The position numbers and the translations under genes were made by a program. Below the pieces are notes generated by a model. It ran no database searches. It was not told the DNA's origin and was given only the letters and a program-made list of their open reading frames with translations. This document shows, in pieces, positions 31,853-35,640 of a stretch of DNA of 35,640 bases (position 1 is the stretch's first letter; each line of letters begins with the position of its first letter). This stretch comes from DAOTTX01 sp034437515 (GTDB lineage: Bacteria > Chloroflexota > Anaerolineae > Aggregatilineales > Phototrophicaceae): contig DAOTTX010000465.1 in the NCBI GenBank assembly GCA_034437515.1, positions 1-35,640 of the forward strand, in the 5' to 3' direction.

Positions 31853-33283
31853 CTATTCATCAAGGCTCCTGGTGTTGATCGGCATGTAGCGACTGTTCAG
31901 AAGGATCGTTTCCTCGCCTGTTTCCAGATTATAACCGGTGATCTGCAAGCCTTCCCGGTTTTGTGTCCCCAGGATCAGCCTTGTGTCACCGACCACTTCG
32001 AAGATTGCCCGGCGTTCATCGAACGTTACCGTCGTCATCGAGTCCGAAGTGATGTTATAGACCTCAAAGTCGAAAGTTTCGCTGTCCAACACGTCATTGA
32101 TAACGACATAATCCGGCAAGAAAATAGTGGTGAAGGTATGCACCCCTTCATCAACTGAGATGCGCTGTACGACCTCACCGGCTTCAGCGTCATAGATACC
32201 GAGTTCACTCGGCGCGGTATCCCGGTCAGCGGAGACAATCCAACGACCATCCGGGGAGACCGGCAGGTCAGCGAATGTCGGTCGGCGATAGTGCCCGAGC
32301 AAACGCGGACGCGACTCTTTGCTGATTTGAAAGAATTGCTCATCGGTTGTGATGATGAGATCGCCCATCTCGGTGCGATACATAAACGTCGGGGAGAACA
32401 ATTCGTCCTTCACGCGGTAGGTCTCACTGGTACCGGTTGCAGGATCACGCAACTCAAGTGTGCAATCGGCCTCACAGTGAGGTGACCATACCGCGATCAG
32501 TTCATCAAACCATTCATAAAACTGAAAATCCTGAAAGTCAGTGAACCGGTCGATTTCTTCAATGGTGCCATCTACAGAGACAAGTAACGTGGTTGTGCGA
32601 TTGGTGTCCTCGTCTTGAGCTTCGACGAGCTGTACCAACCATCGCTCGCCGCTACCACTGGACCAGAAACGCACGTTATTGATTGCTTCACCATCAGCGG
32701 TGATTTCGTAGAATGTTGTCTCTTCACCCGCCGTCAGGTCTCGTGCCCGCAGTTGATACTCGCCCTCCAGAGGGCGATCACCGATAGTGGCCTGATGCAC
32801 ATAGTACAGGGTGTTGCCATCCTCGGCGAAGCGGCAGCACGCGAAGCGTTCAACCGCCCCGCTAACGGGAATGTCGAGACGTATGTTCGCCATCGCGTCG
32901 AGGTCGAACAGCACGACGTAGTTATCCTCAAAGCGCATTTGAATGGGTTCCATGGCCAGATAGGGATAGTGATAATCGGCAGGGATGATTAGTTCATCAA
33001 CCGGCGTGCCGACCGGTGCGCTACCTTCCGGCGTCAGCAGGTAATATTGGGTACGCCTCTGCTCATCTATGAAGCCAGCAAACACGGTTTGCGCGTCTAT
33101 ACGGATGTGAGTACCGCCGTCCAAGTTACCAAAATTCGTGCCGAGGCTGCTCGTCTCACCGGCGAGATTGTAGGCGACGACTTCGTTTGTATCGAGATCC
33201 TGCGCATAGAACCACGCATCCGCCTCCATGCCGAACACACCCTGAAGCAAGAACAACAACGCATAAAACAGATTTAACAACAT
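31853..33283 (-). CDS. Secreted or lipid-anchored beta-propeller-like protein
   Basis: 476 residues from ATG 33283, chosen because GAGGAAAAT precedes it; the longer frame from 33307 has none. The N-terminus MLLNLFYALLFLLQGVFG is a signal peptide or membrane anchor without a lipobox Cys. The rest is beta-rich, with repeated short strand-turn patterns (GNTLYYVHQ, DGRWIVSADRDTAPSELGIYDAEAGEVV, LILGTQNREGLQITGYNLETGEETIL), weak blades like those of WD40/TolB propellers. It is probably an extracytoplasmic binding protein. It shares this theme with the kinase propeller at 27591-29810 but not obvious sequence identity. The nearest upstream gene on the strand is the PLP enzyme, 157 bases away. Confidence 0.75.
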   Translation of the reverse strand: MLLNLFYALLFLLQGVFGMEADAWFYAQDLDTNEVVAYNLAGETSSLGTNFGNLDGGTHIRIDAQTVFAGFIDEQRRTQYYLLTPEGSAPVGTPVDELIIPADYHYPYLAMEPIQMRFEDNYVVLFDLDAMANIRLDIPVSGAVERFACCRFAEDGNTLYYVHQATIGDRPLEGEYQLRARDLTAGEETTFYEITADGEAINNVRFWSSGSGERWLVQLVEAQDEDTNRTTTLLVSVDGTIEEIDRFTDFQDFQFYEWFDELIAVWSPHCEADCTLELRDPATGTSETYRVKDELFSPTFMYRTEMGDLIITTDEQFFQISKESRPRLLGHYRRPTFADLPVSPDGRWIVSADRDTAPSELGIYDAEAGEVVQRISVDEGVHTFTTIFLPDYVVINDVLDSETFDFEVYNITSDSMTTVTFDERRAIFEVVGDTRLILGTQNREGLQITGYNLETGEETILLNSRYMPINTRSLDE

Positions 33284-33414
33284 ATTTTCCTCACAAATAA
33301 TACACACGACACCCCGGTTTTAGGGTGCGTAAGACAACTCCGCCCAGAAGTTCAATGTAGAACAAACAACGAGGCGCGGGAGAGTGAACTGACCCACATC
33401 TACCGGACGGCGAG

Positions 33415-33437
33415 TCTGTCACCGTCCCACTGACAGA
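33415..33437 (-). terminator. Hairpin after the PLP-enzyme operon
   Basis: TCTGTCA (33415-33421) and TGACAGA (33431-33437) form a perfect 7-bp stem with a 9-base loop, four bases after the minus-strand stop at 33441. No U tract follows. A second CACCC/GGGTG pairing lies at 33310-33327. Confidence 0.35.
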
Positions 33438-33440
33438 TTA

Positions 33441-34484
33441 TCACCAGACCAGACCACGCGCCATCACCGGCCAGGTGACCTCAACCGTCGCGCCGCGCAT
33501 CCCGTAGATCTGGTTGTGCAGGTTGGTCACCACGCAGGCATGGACGGGGAGCACATGCACGCGCTCACCGATGACCGGGCGCTCCGCGCACGCGCCGAAA
33601 TCGACGTAGGCGTGTTCTTCGTTGAGCTTGTAGATGTGCGCGTCGGGGTATTCCTCGATGTAACCGTAGCCATCCGCGATCGATTGCAATGAGAGCGACT
33701 TGCTGCCGCTGTCCAGAATGCCACGATCTTGTGTCGGGCGGCTGACGCAGGTCGCCAGCACGCGCATGGCGCAGTCATCGAGTGTCGCCGTGCCGTTTTG
33801 CACACAGGTGTAATCGTTGAACACATACGTCCCCACGCGGAGTTCGGTCACTTCCGGCACCTCGGCGGCGTGCTGCACCGCGCCGATGCCCCCCCCGCTG
33901 ACGCTGTCCACACCGATGCCGGCGCGGTGCAAGCGTTCGAGCGCGTCTTGCAGCGCCGGACGGGCCGAGGGCAAACTCGGATACACCAGCAATCCGGCGA
34001 AATGCAGGTTCTCGTCGCGTTCGATGCGTTGTGCTAGCGGCACCACCTCGACCGAAGACGCACCGGTACGCTCGATCTCCGTCGCCAACTCGATCATCAC
34101 ACGGATGGTCATGCCCAATTTACGGGCGGCGTCGGCAAGCCCGGCGATCACCGTCGGATGGTCAGCGGAGACGGTCACGCGGTTGTAGATGGCGAGTTCG
34201 GCGAGCCGCCCGGTTTTGCGCTCCCCGACGATGTTGTACGGAATCTGAATATCGTTGAAGCCCGCCATTGCAAACACCTCGGCCTCGCTGACCTTCTGGC
34301 AGGCGATGCCGACCGCCCCGGCGTCAAGCTGCATTCGTGCAATCGGCGGGATTTTGTGCGTCTTGATGTGCGGGCGAAAGTCCAGCCCCAGCGTGTTACA
34401 GTGTGCTTGCATCCGCTCAATGTTGCGCGTCATGATGTCCATGTCGATCAACACGCTGGGCGTTTCCAGGTCGCTGACGTGCAT
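33441..34484 (-). CDS. D-threonine aldolase/D-serine dehydratase-type PLP enzyme
   Basis: A 347-residue fold-type III PLP enzyme. The N-terminal alanine-racemase-like barrel has the PLP lysine K41 in RPHIKTHK. The phosphate-binding region includes SGGGIGA (about 194). The C-terminal domain has the metal-site pair H315 and C317 in PVHACVVTNLHNQ. His-x-Cys zinc binding is typical of eukaryotic-type D-serine dehydratases, whereas D-threonine aldolases use His-x-Asp at this place. So D-serine or a D-beta-hydroxy amino acid is the likely substrate; this is inference. The start overlaps the translin stop by one base (TGATG), so it belongs to a tightly coupled operon. Confidence 0.9.
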   Translation of the reverse strand: MHVSDLETPSVLIDMDIMTRNIERMQAHCNTLGLDFRPHIKTHKIPPIARMQLDAGAVGIACQKVSEAEVFAMAGFNDIQIPYNIVGERKTGRLAELAIYNRVTVSADHPTVIAGLADAARKLGMTIRVMIELATEIERTGASSVEVVPLAQRIERDENLHFAGLLVYPSLPSARPALQDALERLHRAGIGVDSVSGGGIGAVQHAAEVPEVTELRVGTYVFNDYTCVQNGTATLDDCAMRVLATCVSRPTQDRGILDSGSKSLSLQSIADGYGYIEEYPDAHIYKLNEEHAYVDFGACAERPVIGERVHVLPVHACVVTNLHNQIYGMRGATVEVTWPVMARGLVW

Positions 34485-35122
34485 CAGTCGTTGACCCGTG
34501 CCTCGAACCGGGCCAGCGCCTCTTGCAACCGCTGCTGGCGCAAGCTCTGCGTCATATCGCCGCGTGTGCGCTCCAACACACTGCGCACGATGTCGGTTTG
34601 ACGGCGCAGGCCGTAGGTCAGCGCGTCGGGGAAGTCAAACGTGATGAGCTGGTCATAGATGGCGTCCATCCATTCCAGCAGACGCTCGGCCTCGTCGCTG
34701 TGTTCTTCTTTGCGGCGCATAATGTCGAGGATAAAGCGGCGTAACTCGGTGGCGGCTTCCGCCAGCCCTTTGAGATACGTCGCCCCGTTGACCTTGAGCG
34801 ATGCCGGTGTGGGCAGCGGCTCCCCCCGGATGATGGCGTAGGTGGCGAAGGCTTCCACCACTTCTTTAAGCGCGTCTTGTGTGTAGCCGGTGTGGTACAG
34901 GTCGGGATAATCCGCGATCCCGGCGGTCATGTCGTCGGCGAAGGCGCGGATGGTCGCCAGCTTGGTGTCGGCGTCGTCGAAATCCCGGCGGTGAATGGCG
35001 CGGATGCTCCCCGCACAATAACGGATCAACTCGCGGGATTGGCGCACCGCGTTATCACGGGCGACGTCTTTGGCGCTCAGTTCTTCACGGACGGACTCCG
35101 CGATGCCTTGTAATTCATCCAC
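34484..35122 (-). CDS. Translin-family protein
   Basis: A 212-residue all-helical protein. Family features include the N-terminal SREL.RYCAGSIRAIHR segment, the QDALKEVVEAFATYAII helix, YLKGLAEAATELRRFILD, and the C-terminal YGLRRQTDIVRSVLERTRGDM, which corresponds to the G-L-R-R-K-x-D-x-x-R motif of translin. Eukaryotic translin binds nucleic acids and, with TRAX, degrades RNA passenger strands. Archaeal and bacterial homologues exist with unknown roles. The catalytic acidic residues of TRAX cannot be placed with confidence here. The GTG start at 35122 overlaps the DUF3467 stop by one base (TAGTG). Confidence 0.85.
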   Translation of the reverse strand: MDELQGIAESVREELSAKDVARDNAVRQSRELIRYCAGSIRAIHRRDFDDADTKLATIRAFADDMTAGIADYPDLYHTGYTQDALKEVVEAFATYAIIRGEPLPTPASLKVNGATYLKGLAEAATELRRFILDIMRRKEEHSDEAERLLEWMDAIYDQLITFDFPDALTYGLRRQTDIVRSVLERTRGDMTQSLRQQRLQEALARFEARVND

Positions 35123-35460
35123 TACTCGTCGTCCTCGTTGTCGTTGTCGTCGCGCAAGTTGCCGAAAAGCTGGTCGGCGAGGGTGGGCGGCATACTGATC
35201 TCGCCGAATTTTTCCTCGTAGTTTTTGAGATTTTTCTCAAGTGCGTGTAACAGCGATTTGGCGCTGGTCGGCGTCATGATGATGCGACTTTGCACCCGTG
35301 CGCGGGGATCATTGGGGACGATCTGCGTAAAATCGAGGATGATCTCGCTGCGCGTCTGGCTGATGACGGCGGCGTTGGCGTATTTCGCCTCCAGGTCGCG
35401 GGGAATTTCCAGGCGGATCTGGCGTTTCTTCGGGTTGTTGGGATTCTGTTGTTGGGACAT
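35122..35460 (-). CDS. DUF3467 domain protein
   Basis: A 112-residue protein with a basic Asn/Gln-rich start (PNNPKKRQIRLEIP). The DUF3467 core follows: YANAAVISQTRSEIILDFTQIVPN (about 27-50), then SRIIMTPTSAKSLLHALEKNLKNYEEKFGEI (about 58-88), and an acidic tail. GAGGG precedes the ATG. DUF3467 proteins are small cytoplasmic proteins of unknown function. As the first gene in the operon it is probably co-expressed with the translin and PLP genes. The promoter lies upstream of 35460 but none was confidently identified before the repeats. Confidence 0.9.
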   Translation of the reverse strand: MSQQQNPNNPKKRQIRLEIPRDLEAKYANAAVISQTRSEIILDFTQIVPNDPRARVQSRIIMTPTSAKSLLHALEKNLKNYEEKFGEISMPPTLADQLFGNLRDDNDNEDDE

Positions 35461-35564
35461 AAGACCCTCACTTGTTTAAAGGACGTCGGTTTGTATCCAC
35501 ATTACCCGTATTTCGCCCTGATGAGAAGTGCTTAGAAGCTGTTTGAAAAGCCCTCACCCTGTTT

Positions 35565-35584
35565 CCCTCTCCCCAGGGAGAGGG
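35565..35584. repeat. Perfect palindrome CCCTCTCCC-CA-GGGAGAGGG
   Basis: 9-bp arms (35565-35573 and 35576-35584) with a two-base centre. It is adjacent to the next repeat and similar in theme to the element at 9580-9629. Confidence 0.7.
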
Positions 35585-35602
35585 ACTTGAGAACGATTTT
35601 CT

Positions 35603-35636
35603 CCCCTTCTCCCAGCGAAGCGTTGGGGAGAAGGGG
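35603..35636. repeat. Inverted repeat CCCCTTCTCCC...GGGAGAAGGGG
   Basis: 11-bp perfect arms (35603-35613 and 35626-35636) around a 12-base loop. It lies 18 bases after the previous palindrome. Together they look like a REP/BIME-type dispersed element. Confidence 0.7.
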
Positions 35637-35640
35637 TCGG

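Noticed and set aside
1..35640. CRISPR array, insertion sequence or prophage
   Set aside because: No regularly spaced direct repeats, transposase, integrase or phage structural gene was found on either strand.

Overview
The window looks like chromosomal sequence from a high-GC bacterium, most probably a member of the Chloroflexota (Anaerolineae-like). This is an inference from gene content: a bacterial RIO-type kinase, a translin-family protein next to a DUF3467 protein, a PASTA-less Ser/Thr kinase fused to a TolB-like propeller, a membrane glycosyltransferase-like protein with the C-terminal W-x-x-G-(D/E)-V beta domain often seen in that phylum, and many HEAT or propeller proteins. No rRNA, tRNA, CRISPR array, transposase or phage gene was recognised. 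Several promoters carry an extended -10 of the form TGnTAnAAT or TGnTATACT and no good -35.

Layout. 1-981 is the 3' part of an AT-rich membrane-protein gene, compositionally unlike the rest. 1117-4013 (minus) is a redox cluster: a small acidic Cys protein resembling a degenerate anti-sigma zinc finger, thioredoxin reductase, and an adrenodoxin-type ferredoxin-NADP reductase. 4443-9484 holds a Cys-cluster hypothetical, a STAS-like protein, a PEBP/YbhB protein, a YjbQ/UPF0047 protein, a RIO kinase, and a DtxR-like regulator translationally coupled to a GNAT acetyltransferase. Two unusually structured intergenic regions (about 4119-4302 and 7921-8060) lie between divergent genes. 9791-13800 has a HEAT-repeat protein and PEP carboxylase. 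13894-17066 (minus) has a HEAT/multi-TM protein and the tsaE-tsaB-rimI operon for tRNA t6A synthesis and protein N-acetylation.

17307-23737 contains a glycosyltransferase-like membrane protein (plus), then on the minus strand a BatA/vWA membrane protein, a HAD phosphatase, a DUF58 protein and a small TM protein with an Ala/Glu-rich tail. Together these resemble a MoxR-DUF58-vWA module with no MoxR ATPase in view. 24059-25784 holds two overlapping genes for 2-TM SLATT/DUF4231-like proteins, which is the best candidate here for an unrecognised membrane effector or sensor pair. 25987-29810 (minus) has an SDR oxidoreductase and a Ser/Thr kinase-propeller gene overlapping a GntR/FCD regulator. 29952-31460 encodes an SH3-SH3-glycoside hydrolase without a signal peptide. 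A tiny one-TM protein with its own terminator and a secreted propeller protein follow. 33441-35460 (minus) is a tight three-gene operon: DUF3467 protein, translin homologue, and a D-threonine aldolase/D-serine dehydratase-type PLP enzyme. The window ends in two perfect GC-rich inverted repeats of a dispersed-repeat type.

Many starts were moved downstream of the longest reading frame because a Shine-Dalgarno sequence sits before an internal ATG, or because promoter-like DNA lies inside the extension. All functional calls come from motif recognition by eye; no database search was run.
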